The notes under the pieces: generated by a model
What the model was told of the DNA's origin: nothing
The model's input: the letters and a program-made list of their open reading frames with translations, nothing else
Databases searched by the model: none
Translations under genes and position numbers: made by a program
In this document: positions 13,407 to 26,000 of the stretch, in pieces
Position numbering within the stretch: the first letter of the stretch is position 1
Layout: every line of letters begins with the position of its first letter
Assembly: GCA_026874595.1 (NCBI GenBank)
Contig: CM049306.1
Location: 98,883,642 to 98,947,641 of the forward strand
DNA: 64,000 nucleotides
Direction of reading: 5' to 3'
Source: Sipunculus nudus
Lineage: Eukaryota; Annelida; Sipuncula; Golfingiida; Sipunculidae

Positions 13407-15235
13407 CTAGCTGATAAACCCGGTATACCGGGCTTTTTGCCGGGGTTCGGGGAGATGTATCCACTCAGTTAAATGTTAGCTAATATTTTTATATTCAGTG
13501 GAATACTGTCTCAATAAGATATTACATTTTATTTTACATTTATTTTGTGGCGCTGTGCTCATGGCAAGAAATTCATACACCGGTATGTCTACCTTGAAGA
13601 CCTGGTCAGTGATGATGTTTATATTTGCGAATCGGAATAGGACGCGGGGGCATTAAAATTTTGGATGTTCGATGATTAGTTACTATTGTTGGACATAAAA
13701 AGATTAAGGTTGATGTGATAAAGACATGAAAGATGAATTTAATGTACGTTTTAGGTAAGGAAACTGTTCTTGAAGGAGAAACGGAAATGTGCATACCTCG
13801 TTAGTTGCATGAGAGAACCAAAAGGGTAGTCCAGGGGGTCCGTATCTCCTTTTCAGCAGCCACAACCCGTTTTAATCGTATCAGAACAATTCTGAGGCCT
13901 GAAAACCTCCGCCCCTACCCTACCCCTTTTGTAAAAATGTGGACTTTATATTATGTTTTGTTATTAATCATCCTTGGTTGAACCCTTTCTTTTCATAAAG
14001 CTAGAGTCATGCGTCGTTCACATTTTCTAACCACGCACGTTGGTCAGAGCCTGAGTGAAATGTCAGGCCAAACATGTCGAAATCAGTCACTGAAAGCAGG
14101 GGTTATTCATAGGCACAATAGACTTAATCCTGCCCTAGAGGTTGAGTGTGTAAAACACCCTTCCCAATTCACGAATTCGGCGCCGAATCACCACAAATTG
14201 ACACCATAATAATTCGTAGGTACGTCGTAGGGATGTCATAGATTATTTCTTGGGCATTCGGCAGTGTACGTAGCAATATCTTGAGCACTTAGAATTCGTG
14301 GCGCTATTTTTGAAATGTTTAAAAACTAAGCTTTGTCGTCACAAGTCTTTATAAAAAGGCGTAACAGTTTCTTGGCAAGTCGTGATAAATTCCTAGTAAT
14401 TTATGGTCATTTATGATATGAACCGTGTAACGAATGATCACGACCTTGCCACAATTTCAACACGACAAGAGTAGGACTACAAAAAGAACCACTCAAGAAG
14501 GAGCCACGATCAGATGAAGCGAAAGAACATGGACATCGACGTTGTAGTTACACTCTACTCTGGCCTAAATGGGCCTCCAATTCACAGAAATTCGAGCAAA
14601 AGAATTTCAAATCAACGTCGACCTCTAAACAGTCTGATTCATTCAAACACACGTTCCGAATCAAACAAATATTTATCTTATGTATTATGTTAGTTTTCCT
14701 TAAAAAATAGTTCAAATGTGAACTTTAAATAACAATTTTCTCTTGAAGTTTTCCAATTCGTTTCCATTCTTAAATATCTGCAAATCGCTGCCTATTTATA
14801 AAACAGTCTCCATGTGATAAAGGTATCATTGCAGAAAATAATATCACTGTGATATCTACACATTTATAGATATAAACAACAATTTCGACTGAAAATTCAT
14901 ATGTAACATCGCGATGTTTTATCTAATTACGCTTGTCCTCGGGTGTCGCTTTGGCCAAACGGGTCATACAAGGTCACGACCTCAGAGCGCGAGCTCTCGG
15001 CAGATATATGAACAAAAATAGAGCTCGCGATGTCTGTCCGCTTTAGAGGGTCGAAATATGTACTGGGTATGCTGGCGGGACGGGAAATTTTGTCCGTTGT
15101 TCGGAATAGAGAGTTGTCTGCTTTACTGAGTTAACCTTAAACATTAAATAGAGGCAAATTTGAAGGAACTGAGGTTTAGTGTCCGCATAAGTGAGTTTGT
15201 TCGCCTTACTGAGTTGTCCGCAAGAAGCAGTTTTA

Positions 15236-15295
<60 letters not shown>

Positions 15296-15450
15296 TAAAA
15301 TCATTAAAAAAATATTTATTCATATATCGGCGAGGTCACTGCGGGAACAATAACCTTTAAAATGAGGTATGACACAGTGTCATACGCAACGCGGATTTAG
15401 AGAACATTGCGAACAAATATATATTTTTTAATGTTTGCCATTGATCTTTT
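13407..15450 (-). mobile_element. Candidate non-autonomous Helitron-like insertion
   Basis: Block A' lacks this interval: its sequence passes directly from the match of about 13395 to that of 15452, giving an apparent empty site. Read on the minus strand, the left boundary ends in a GC-rich hairpin (cccggtataccggg), eight bases, then CTAG followed by T. That is the layout of a Helitron 3' end. The 5' end is not pinned down. The interior has no RepHel-like coding and contains a (TA)n array at 15239-15292. Confidence 0.45.
15239..15292. repeat. (TA)n microsatellite
   Basis: Uninterrupted TA dinucleotide array. It generates spurious Tyr/Ile open frames. Confidence 0.95.
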
Positions 15451-16299
15451 GACTGGTATTGCACTCGCGAGACCGTTGCCGAAATAGCTGCACAAAAGTC
15501 CAAGTGAAGAGAATGCCATTTAAAAATAGTAAATAATTAAGTGTTAATTATAAAAAAAAAAATTAATGGTTGTATTACCCTTGTGCTTACTTTTTCTTGG
15601 TCTATTATTTTAGGGGCCTAGTTCTGCTGACAAAATGCAGATAGTATTATTATAAGTTAACAGCAAGTTAGGCCACACTGACGTCACAATGGTAACACGA
15701 CTTGTTTTGTTCCCGGCGCTGTCAGTGCTTGTCGATTTCATTGTCGAATTCAACAACAAGAATGTCGGACAAATAGGGTTCGGCAAATACCAGCTTCTTC
15801 CCTTCCATCATATTTCATTCGCATGTGCGGCCTGGTAGAGTATTATCATTCTCGGTCGATTAATAATTGTAAATATTTGTTGGTCTCGTGTATTCAGTGA
15901 TTAATCAGTTCACAGAACTGGCACACAGCACATTTTGAGCCTACGGCCCGGATGTAATAAAGATTGGTATCAAAGTGGATCCAAATACGGGTTCTAATAA
16001 AAAGCACCCTTGCAACCCTTAGGTAATGCGAAATTTATTACAATAGCGGCCTTTATTACTATAATGGTTGCACCGATTGGACAACGTGAGGCCGACATCA
16101 CACGGCCAATTTGATGCAAACCCTTTAAACTGGTCAGCCATATCTGTGGTGATCCTAAATGTTCTCCAACCCCAAAATAAATTGCAGATTGGGTAAAGTC
16201 ATAGTAGGGGATACCCAGTTCACTGAATTTATGCTTAACACAGCGCGAGATTCATGCTGCCTCTTTCTCAGTAGGACGACACTTAGGAACCTATTATCA

Positions 16300-16393
16300 T
16301 CATTCTTATTATTTTTATTCTTATTATTATTCTTATTTTTTATTTGTATTCTTATTATTATCATTATTATTATCATTATTAATAATGTATATA

Positions 16394-16437
<44 letters not shown>
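16300..16437. repeat. (ATT)n-like and (TA)n microsatellites
   Basis: An imperfect ttattattcttatt tract is followed by a (TA)n array at about 16397-16437. The first tract has a counterpart at 31160-31250 in block A'. Confidence 0.9.
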
Positions 16438-16444
<7 letters not shown>

Positions 16445-16455
16445 TATACATACAC

Positions 16456-18146
16456 ACTGGATGCACCCGTGGAAAAGCCGTGGTTCCCTAAAAATAGTTT
16501 TGTAATGAGCTGGTAAGAAAGGAATGTCGCATATTTCTATCATATGCTTTTAGCATGGTTTGTCATGATATAAAGGTCAATTGTCCTAGGATTCTCCCAT
16601 TTTGTCAATTGTCCTAGGAAACCACCTCCCATAAAAAGTTAGTTAAGAAGCGCAATTTATGCTATTCAAGAAATCAAAGAAGTAGACGTGAGGCATATAT
16701 AGGGTATGTATACGAATTTGGCATGCGAAATTTGTTTTCTTCTGATAAACAATATAGGCTCGACTTCATCATTGCCAGAGTGATCGTGGATGTATATATA
16801 AGCCATCTATACTGTGAAGATAATGTGAAAAAATATATGACTTTATATAGAAAAAGGAAAGTTAATTTAAATTTAAGCTCAAAGGACAACAGTTGACAAT
16901 TGATGGAAATCTCGTGTATGAAAGGAAACAAATAAATGTCATTGAAGGCTCTTGCACGCGAAAATGCACTAAAAGTTGCCAATGTAGAAAGACAGGCTCG
17001 GGCAAATAGACTCCTACAGTATTAACTGCTTGTCCTGTGCTTAGTTGAATGTCAACAGGTTGATCGGAAAATGTTGATGCTCCCAGATAAACGGCAGATT
17101 TACACCTTCCGGTACAAGTACGTGGCAAGGACATAACTTCAGCCTTGGTTCGTTTTTTTGTCTTAAGAAAAATTACCACAGAAGGGTATATTCGGATTGT
17201 TAAGAACATGTACAGATGGTGAGCGTAAATATGTATGAACAATCCTTTAGATACTGTAGGTATTCAGAATCTACATAATAATTCTTTTATATACCATCAT
17301 GACAAAACAAGTATTCCTTTGTTCCCATGTGGAAGCCGCCTATTCGTATGCATTTGTTTTGCGACTCGTCAGGTGAAACCGGGTTACTGAAGCGTTACAG
17401 TGTTAATGCATGAAAAGTATACACTTGAACATGACTGACAAACAGATTCTGGTGGAGGTATTAAGGCTCTGACTGCAGAATCTAGTTTGCTAATAGAATC
17501 AGTTTTAAGATGTGCTGGTAACATATTTTCAGGTTTCAAATACCCTGGAGATTGAGGATCCTGAAAAAAAATGTGTGCATCCTTCCCCACCTCCTGAAAA
17601 GTTGTAGGGCTCTTTTTTTCAAACAACCTATCTGGATAAACTATTGAACCCATGGTTATAATGAAATAGAAAATAATGTGTAGAAATCAACGTACACTCA
17701 AGTAAACTCAGAAAAAGCCAACGGTGGTCATGCTACTGGTCGTAGTGTTTACCCAAATGGAAAGCCCTCGCATTGAAAACGGAGTCAGGTGCTCTTGTTT
17801 TGAATAAAAAAGGTTGACTTCCTGCTGAGGGAGGTATTGATCAATTAATATTAGGTATTAGGGTGTACGCGTGTCCGCAAATTGCACAATACGCTCTGTG
17901 GCCAGTGAGCTCGAAATGCAGGAAAATTCCGAAGGCGCCCTCGAAAAGTGACAGGCGTGGAGGACCTTCAAGCAAAAAAGAAATATGGAACCTATTGGGG
18001 GAATATTAAAAGTATTAATTATGCTGCTCAATAGGGCATAATAACGGAAAATAAAACAAAAAATATCCTAGAAGAGAGCACCGCCGATACGTGGGCCGAA
18101 TTTCGAAAGCCATCTGGAAACGGAAGCAGGTGTACCTATGTCTAGA
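16456..18146 (-). mobile_element. Helitron-like non-autonomous element, copy 1 (left arm)
   Basis: On the minus strand the 3' end (about 16456) has a GC-rich imperfect hairpin, then ggtgcat and CCAG, a one-base variant of the CTRR Helitron terminus. The proposed 5' end at 18146 begins TCTAGA, in line with the TC rule. Copy 2 lies immediately to the right in the same orientation and shares words throughout, such as gacgtgaggcatatataggg and gaggaccttcaag. No helicase or Rep coding is visible. Confidence 0.5.
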
Positions 18147-18173
18147 AAAACCCAACTGCGTATTAATTATACA

Positions 18174-19992
18174 CTAGATGCACCCGTGGAATATCCACGG
18201 TTCTATAAGATATATAGTTCTTTAATACGTTGGGAGGGACCGAATGCCACATATTTTAATCCTGGGCTTCCGGCAAGGCATTTTTCCATGTTGTTCACTA
18301 TATGACATAAAAATTAGAATTCTCCATGAAACCCCTTCTACTATAAAAAGAGCAGTAAAGAATGGTAAATTATGCTATTCAATAAATCGCAGAAAGAAAT
18401 AAGTTTTCGAAAAAGACGTGAGACATATATAGGGTCTACTAATTATGAGAGAGATTTTTTTAGGATGAACAACATGGGTACCCATCCATCATTGCTGGAG
18501 TGATGACAATATAATATAATGTAAAGATTGCATATAGAAAACATGTACTATGAAAACAATTTGAAGAAATCATATAAGTATAGCAAAGTGAAAGTTATAA
18601 AAGACTTTGTATAAGTTGAAGCCCAGAGGACATCAGGAAAAATGTTCAGATGAGGGTATTCCTGGACATGACAACAGATACACGTATGTCGGTGAAGGCC
18701 CTTGCGCGAGAAAATGCAAAGTATAGCTGCCAAAGTGAAAAGACAGGGACAGTTAAAGATTCCAACAGAAAAAAACTATGTGTTCTTAGCTTAGTTTATT
18801 GACCTGGAATAAGCAGGTCTGGCTGCAAAACTGACAACGCTCCAAGATAAAAGCCGGTTGACATCTTTCGGTGCAAGTCATTGGCCAAGAAAGTGGTTCT
18901 TTGTTTGTCTCTAAGCAAATTGACACAAAAAAATATGTACAGATTTTGCTGAAAATATGTAGAGGGTCAAAGAACAATCCATTAAATTTTGGAGGTGATA
19001 AGAATCCCCATAATGTCTATGTCACCATGTAGAAGCCACCTATTCGTATGTATTTGTTGTGGCATATGCCAGGTTGAACCGGTTACTGGAGAGTAACAGT
19101 GTTCATACATGAAAAGTGTACACATTAACACTTGACTGATAAGAAGATTCTTTCGGATGTTTGTAGGCTCTGACTACAGAACCTTTTTGTTAATACAATC
19201 CTCATCAGTTTTGAAGTATTAGTAATATTATTTTCAACGTCCCTCTAGATTGCTGTTCCTAAAAGAAAATATGTGTGCATCCCCCCCCCCCCCCCCCCCC
19301 CCCATTCGAGCTGTTGTCAGTTGTAGGACTTCCTTTTCATCATTTCTTTCATGCAACCCAGTGATTTGTTTAGACCATGGTTATCATGAAAACATATTTA
19401 TAAATGTTTTGATAACAACTCACCTGTTCACCCATAAAATTTTGTCAAACGGTGCCAGCTAAAAAGCTCTTGCACTGAAAGCGGAGTCATTTGGTCTTTT
19501 TTTCGCGTTTGAATAAGAGACCACCTCTTCCTTTTGAGAGAGTAAAATTCCTTTAGAGTTATTAAAATGGGTGTGGGGGTTAGTGGGGATTAAAGTAGAC
19601 CCGCGAGACCGTGTATTGCACAGAAACCCTGGGCTCTTGTAGAGTATGCTTAATGGCCATGGTGTTAACATTCCAGTGAGCTCGAAATGCTGGAAAATCC
19701 CCGGGGCGCCTCCTGAAAAAGCGTGACATGCGTAGAGGACCTTAAGGGACAATTGGAATAGGGGCACCTATGGGGATAATATTAAATTATTAATTATGCA
19801 GCGTAATAGGAAATTATCCCGTTAAAGAAAACAAACTTGTCCTAGAAGAACGCACAGAGGATAAGCCTCGGTCACAAGCCGCTACGGTCATTGCACACCG
19901 CAGAGTACCTTACGGTTTTTGGGACCGCATGGAGATATGTGTGACATTTGGAGAGAGATATCATAGCGGAAGCAGGTAAATCACTGTGTAGA
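18174..19992 (-). mobile_element. Helitron-like non-autonomous element, copy 2 (left arm)
   Basis: Read on the minus strand, the 3' end is a perfect 7-bp stem (ccgtgga/tccacgg), then ggtgcat and CTAG at 18174-18177, followed by T. The minus-strand 5' end near 19992 begins TCTACAC. It is a diverged tandem neighbour of copy 1 and has an inverted counterpart at 40252-42121. It includes a 20-odd-base C run at 19279-19303. A remnant of a small inverted-repeat element, complete in the right arm at 40311-40718, lies at about 19865-19945. Confidence 0.55.
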
Positions 19993-20029
19993 AATAAAAA
20001 CAACTAAATGCATATTATAGATTTTTTAA

Positions 20030-20240
20030 TGCTGCCTTATCTAACCCTTAAGCTAAGTATAAACATCTGCAGAGTTCCATCTTGGTTTGGGCCTGCGTGA
20101 CAGGGCAGTAGCACTTGGATCCTTTTATTGTATTTCCTGGAGTCACCAAGGCCTGGTATCTACCGCACCTGCAGATCCTGGATGTTTATACAAATTAGTT
20201 TTGTGCTCTCCCCTGAGATACAGAAGCCGGTCGCTTTTAA
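20030..20240 (-). mobile_element. Truncated SINE copy (left arm)
   Basis: This matches the body of the SINE at 765-1165, with an internal deletion that removes most of the tRNA-like head, leaving acagaagccggtc at its edge. The same truncated copy sits inverted at 40040-40215, so it predates the arm duplication. Confidence 0.75.
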
Positions 20241-21866
20241 GGTAATTAAGAATAAGTTTTTTTTTTTAAATAGTGTATAAAACCTTATTAAGGTATAAGG
20301 TATTACAAAATAAGTAATTATGTTACAAGTATTGGTTAATTTTAAACCAAGTTTAGATATAAAATTTTTCATAGTTAACTCAGGAATGGAACCAAAGTCT
20401 TTGGTACTAATTATTTATAAATATAATTACATGGACCATCCCCCGTTTTTAATCCGGGAGGGGGCGGGGGTGGGGTTGATATAAATCCCCATCCCCTCTG
20501 TATTGACACTCCTGCGGAACACATAAAAAAACAAACAATAAAATTGAAAATACAATTTCAGCTAGGTGGTTGAAATGATTGTTGTCAAGAAATGTTGTGC
20601 TAACAGCTCCTGGTGCTGCTAGGAAATTTGTTATTAGATTTAACATTAAGTATGCAAACCACTAAAATCCTAAAACAGTGATTGGTAATATTTCAATTTA
20701 CATGAAGGAGACATTTTGAAAATAAGTCACACACATTTAAGTTCATGTCCTGAAAGTGCTAGGAAGCTAAAATTGAAATATTTTCTGAAAAGAAACAGGC
20801 ATAAGCAGAAAATACCATTTCACCTCAAAGAGAGTAAGCCATCACAGGTGGCGCCATCTGGGGAAACAAATCACATAACCGTCACATGATCAAACATGTC
20901 CCCAAAAATTGGTTATGATTGGTGGAATGGTTCCTGAGATTACATACGCGAAGACGTGAAATTCTCGAATTCCTGTAAAAACATCCTTTGAAGGTGTTTG
21001 AAAGTGTTCCCTTTTACTGACGCACCTGAACAAAAAGTGAAAAAAGACCTTTTTTAATTCTCAGAAAGTAGTTAAACAAAAATGCCACCACCTTCATGTT
21101 ATAATCATGTTTATAATCAATCAGGTGATGAGTATGTTTGCAAACTTGACTGATGATAACAGCAGGGGTTTTGGATTATTTGGTGAAAGGATGGGACGGG
21201 GTGGACGGCCGCGGACCAGTTTAGTAGTATCCGCAGTAACTAGAATGAACTTTATATATTTAACTAGGGAATCATTATATTTCTTGTTCGGTTGGTTACA
21301 TATGGAGAACTAAACAAAATTTATATTTTGATGCAAAAGCATTTAAAACTTTATTTTTTATAGAATTAAAGATTCTTACTGTTTTTTTATATGACGTATT
21401 GGAGTGGCAAATACCTTGTTTTTCTTCTTATATGTCACAGGTCTTCTGTAAAAGAAAAAAAGTTTTAACTGAGAGCAATATCATATTGTTGCAAACGTAA
21501 TTATTCCCATAAAAGTAATTATTCATTGGACGACATGAGGTTAAGGTCACAACCCGCATGACATGATACATTCATGAGGGTCAAGTCTACGTTTACCGTC
21601 TTATTTAAGCACCATAACTAGCGTCGAGACAGAAGCGTCAGTTTTGTCAATTCAGTCTGGTAAACTGACAGATCAACAAGACTACAAGTGCTGATAAAAA
21701 CAAAATCAGGGTTTCCATGAAATTAGTGTAATTCATTACCCTGTCAATTTGAGAGGAAGAGTTCATTTGATAAGGACATTCCAGAAATATATTATCTTAG
21801 TTAGGTTAGGAATAATTGTCCAGGTTCAGTGTACCGGCAGGTGTTACAGTCAGAGGTTTTGTCACA
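20241..21866. other. Upstream region of receptor gene 1
   Basis: No coding exon seen. It is mirrored at 38327-40030 in the right arm. A TATTTAAG at 21602-21609 lies about 260 bp before the start codon, but the mirrored copy does not preserve it, so it cannot be called a TATA box with confidence. Confidence 0.5.
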
Positions 21867-21933
21867 ATGTTTATCAGGAACAGCGCTCTTCTCCTCACCT
21901 GTCTGTTCTTGGTTTATGGACAGCTCCCTCCAG
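21867..21933 (+). CDS. Gene 1 exon 1: signal peptide
   Basis: Starts at the ATG in cacaatgttt and encodes a hydrophobic leader ending near YGQLPP. The donor is cag|gtaagt, and the exon ends in phase 1. The start is supported by conservation of leader and donor in gene 2. Confidence 0.85.
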
Positions 21934-22113
21934 GTAAGTTGTCACCGGTCGTGAAACTCTTTAATGGTTTGTTGTAAAAATTAAATCATTTTATGAATTT
22001 GAAAAGATTTGTATCAATGTACCTGATGGAACAGAAACCACCCGTGTCAAGTTGTATCATTTTCACAATTCTGACTATTAGAGTAAAGCTTTGTATATCC
22101 AATGTATTATTAG

Positions 22114-22173
<60 letters not shown>

Positions 22174-22978
22174 CGAGTTGTGCTCTGGATAACGATTTAG
22201 CATCATTTAAAAAATGATTTGATAATTCAATTTTTTTACAATATGTTTACAATTCCTTTTTTTTTATAAAAAAATTTTATATAAAATTTGTTATTGGAAA
22301 CAACTTTGTTCCTTGGGCTCTGTGTACGTGATAATAGTTCAGGGCGAATTATACATTTTTCCACTTTTATATTAATATTCATTTTTATTTAGATGGAGAA
22401 TTATTACAATAAACATGATTCCAAATATGCTCACTCAAGTATGCCGTGTGTGACGATGAGATATACTGGTCACCATAGAGACCCAGTAAGGCTTCTGTTT
22501 CTTAAACATGCTATTTATTAACACCAAACCAGTAAACAACACAACACAACTGTTCGAATATAAAGAGTCAACAACATATATAAATTTGTATGCTGTACTT
22601 TCAGTTGAGCAGAGTGGAGAGAGGCGCCTGATGGCCGATCTGATGAGTACGTACGACAAGAGAGTCAGGCCAATAGTTAACGTTTCGGAGGTCATCACAG
22701 TTAAACTCTATTTCTACATCATGTCATTAACGGAATTTGTAAGTTTAAACTAATGTTGTGAATGTTTTCTTTTAATTTGCTGATAAGGATAATGTCATAT
22801 TGCGTTCTATAAATATATGGAAATTTGTGAATCAAGACTTTTCTTTTACTTTTGTTTTTTTATGTACGTTTCCTCTGATAAGGCATTAATCTCTTTCGCT
22901 TACGATCCTGCCATGTGTTCCCGAGATGGCACTTAACTTCATATAAAATAACCAGATGAAGACGAATGAATCTTTTGT

Positions 22979-23039
<61 letters not shown>

Positions 23040-26000
23040 TAAACAAAATTAAGAATAAAAATTAAATTATGCAAATGCCATTCCTGATATAGTGCGATAT
23101 TGTGGTTCTCATATTCCAACTTCGGTGATTTTTATGTTTAAAGATAAATCAGGCCATAATGCATTTTCAAATGAGACAAATTGTTAATACCGGGATGTTT
23201 TTATATTATGCTAATGCAGTATCTAGATAATCATTCTATTGTTACCGCAGCTCTGCATTTATTACTATATGCACACCTATATATGTACCCGTATATATTG
23301 TTGAAATATATAGTAATAACAAAAAAAGGTTTTCCTTTTTTTCAGGACGAAAGAAATGAAGAACTTAAAGTATTTGGAATTCTCGAAATGGTAGGTATAC
23401 ACAGTCACCTTGATATATCTTTGCTCTGGTTCAGGATTTTGTATACACTTCCGCCCTCTTATCCCGTACTTCCGGTATTCCACAAAGCAGATCGAAATCA
23501 AAGTATTTGCAAACTCACCGACAATGAAAACGAAATACAGGTGAATACAACGCAATATAAATTGACAGGATTACATGCCGCTTTTCGTTTTTCTTCCTCG
23601 TGTTCAGTGCTAAAAAGTGCATACACAATTGATCTAGTGGTCAAAAGATACTGCAGACATGCCTCTTCTTTCTATCAATGGAAATAACCTTCTCAAATAA
23701 ATCCCGACATCGTACGAACCCATTTACTGGAATTTATATAACGCCGTACAAAGAGGAGGGCAAAGTCTTAATTTAACCGCCAGTATTCAATGTTGCCATC
23801 ATGTTGCAAAGTTAATGCATATCTGATCACATGCGAAATAGTCCATGCACTTATGTTTCTGGCATAAATATTTCACATTTATGAACCTTGCAATATATTC
23901 CCTTCTGTTAGATGCATGACTGTGTCATAAATACTTTACATGAAAAAAAATATGAACACTGTACATGAACCTGTCACGTGATTTTATATAGATGTGGAAA
24001 GACGAATACTTGACCTGGAATCCGGCCAACTATAACGGTACCGAAACTATTACCTTCCCTCCTGGTCTGCTGTGGTTACCGGACATTGTACTGACCAGCA
24101 GGTCTGTATCCTAGAGTCTTTCATATGAACAACCCCACGATGTTAAATGTGTCTTATTATTTAACGCTCACCATAGGGATCAGTGATCTGAAATCATTAA
24201 GATACCGAGGCGTCGGTATATGAAATATTAAGAATATTTTGAATTTACAATGTTAAGAATTGTTCTTGTAAAACAAGCAAAGCGTGTTCAAGAGTATTAT
24301 AAACTAAAACAATGCCAGAGACAGGCCAATCCGCAAGCCTACGCTTTGTTTGATATTTTGTAAATAGTCGCCTTCAAAGGCGCTTAACAAAATGAAATAA
24401 AACTGAGTCATATTTGAAATTGTAATCTATGTACATTTTCTTCATTGACGATAGGAAAAACCAAATATTATAACATCATGATTGATGATCCTGGATAGAA
24501 TGTACAATATATATTAGTGGGATTAACCTATGAAGTTTTTTCTTCTTAGAGTCTTTCTACCAAATATTATTAGTAAAATATTAATTAATAAGCTCACATC
24601 AATTGCATATATATTGCTTTTATAATATAGCGTACACAACAGTTATTTTTACTTAATAAATATACACTCTGCAATAAATGCAGCTCAAGTTCGTTCAAAA
24701 CCACCTGCTCTGAGGAGTTCCGTCTATTACAGTGCCTACAAAATGTACGACGACAGTTACTTCGAGAGATTTCACTTAGTCGTAAACAGCACAGGTCTCG
24801 TGAGTTGGGTACCAGCGGATCACATGAGCACAAAATGCCAGGTGAAGCTGCAAGCGTATCCATTCGACATTCAAACTTGCCAGTTTGAATTCGACAACTG
24901 GATGTATGATGGAAGACAAGTAGCTCTGGTCAATGGGTCGTCTAAGTTGAATCTGTTCATGTTCTCTCCACACGGTGAATGGGACGTAACGATGACAAGT
25001 TTGAAGGGCTACACACTCATCACTCCAAACGGTTCTATGTATAAACGGGTCCTTGGAGTGCTTCAGCTAACCAGGAAATACACTTTCTACATGGTGGTTA
25101 TCGTGGCACCGTCCATGTTGATGTCCTTGCTGTCGATACTTGTATTCTGTCTGCCTCCGGACGCTGGCGAGAAGATTTCTCTAGGAGTGACTATTCTTCT
25201 GTCATATTCAGTATTTTCCTTACTGGTTGCGGAAAATTTGCCCAAAAGCTCAGACCATGTACCAGTATTAGGTAAAAACTCTCATATTGTTTCACAGAGA
25301 GGATTGTATGGATAATAACTTAAGCTTATGCTTAATGTTGTTTGAAATCAGAAAAATATTAGCGTTTAAATATTGAAGAATTGAGGGCGACTGCAGTTGT
25401 GATATGGTTCCATGTAACTAGCCTTTCTCCATTCTTTCGATTCACAAGCTGTTTAGATAATTTAAGGGCGCAATCGTTACATTATGGTTTTCAATTCATA
25501 TATTTTTAATATATGAATTTATGAATCTTCTGCTGCTGACTGATGCATTTAATTGCAAATTGTAATTAGGGATCATTTACACTATGCCTTACTCATCGTT
25601 CGTAATTTTTGTTTTATTTATCGACCATACATATAATGAACGGGGATGTACTTATATGGCATTATTTCTCTTTGCAGTAACCTACCTGACTGCGACGATG
25701 GTATTCACAGCAGTATCCCTATTGATGACGGTTTTTGTCTTACGAGTGCACCATAAGGGATCAAAGACAGGTGTTCCAAGATGGCTGCGCTTTATTGCAT
25801 TCAAAATTATAGGAAAACTGTTGTTCGTGATGGAACCAGAGGACCGCAACAAAAAATATCCTGAACCTGAAGTCAACACCGGGTATCTAGAAGATCATAA
25901 TCCGTGCTTATTGCAGTCAGTAAAGGTCAAAGGTGAAAATAAACGACTAGAAGGTGAAGAGTTATTCACCGGCAGGGAGATTTTGCGACATGTCAAGAAA

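Larger units (their letters stand above)
9180..16790 (+). repeat. Segmental duplication block A (partner 28170-31525)
   Basis: Long collinear stretches match 28.2-31.5 kb in the same orientation: 9405-10015 with 28175-28865, 13012-13395 with 29520-30285, 15450-16310 with 30280-31195, and 16500-16760 with 31265-31520. Block A is longer because it contains segments absent from the partner (about 10370-13010 and 13396-15450). No coding exon is recognised in either copy. Confidence 0.75.

Noticed and set aside
15160-15360. Proteins rich in Tyr-Ile repeats (also at 16155-16491, 35794-36027, 36917-37208, 37895-38229 and 45201-45800)
   Set aside because: They are translations of (TA)n microsatellites.
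21107-21313. A 68-residue protein upstream of gene 1
   Set aside because: The mirrored copy at 38.8-39.1 kb does not preserve the frame, so there is no sign of coding constraint.
23181-23687. A 168-residue single-exon protein
   Set aside because: It reads through intron sequence around the 45-nt receptor exon; the splice sites and the conserved gene 2 copy support the short exon.
24684-24732. Upstream extension of gene 1 exon 5 from the acceptor ending at 24683
   Set aside because: It would join exon 4 out of frame; the ctattacag acceptor at 24732 keeps the frame and the family spacing after WLPDIVL.
24776-24973. Antisense frames opposite receptor exons (also 25682-25879, 25895-26161, 32749-33015 and 33031-33228)
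   Set aside because: They mirror conserved receptor coding on the other strand and appear in both copies only because the exons are conserved.
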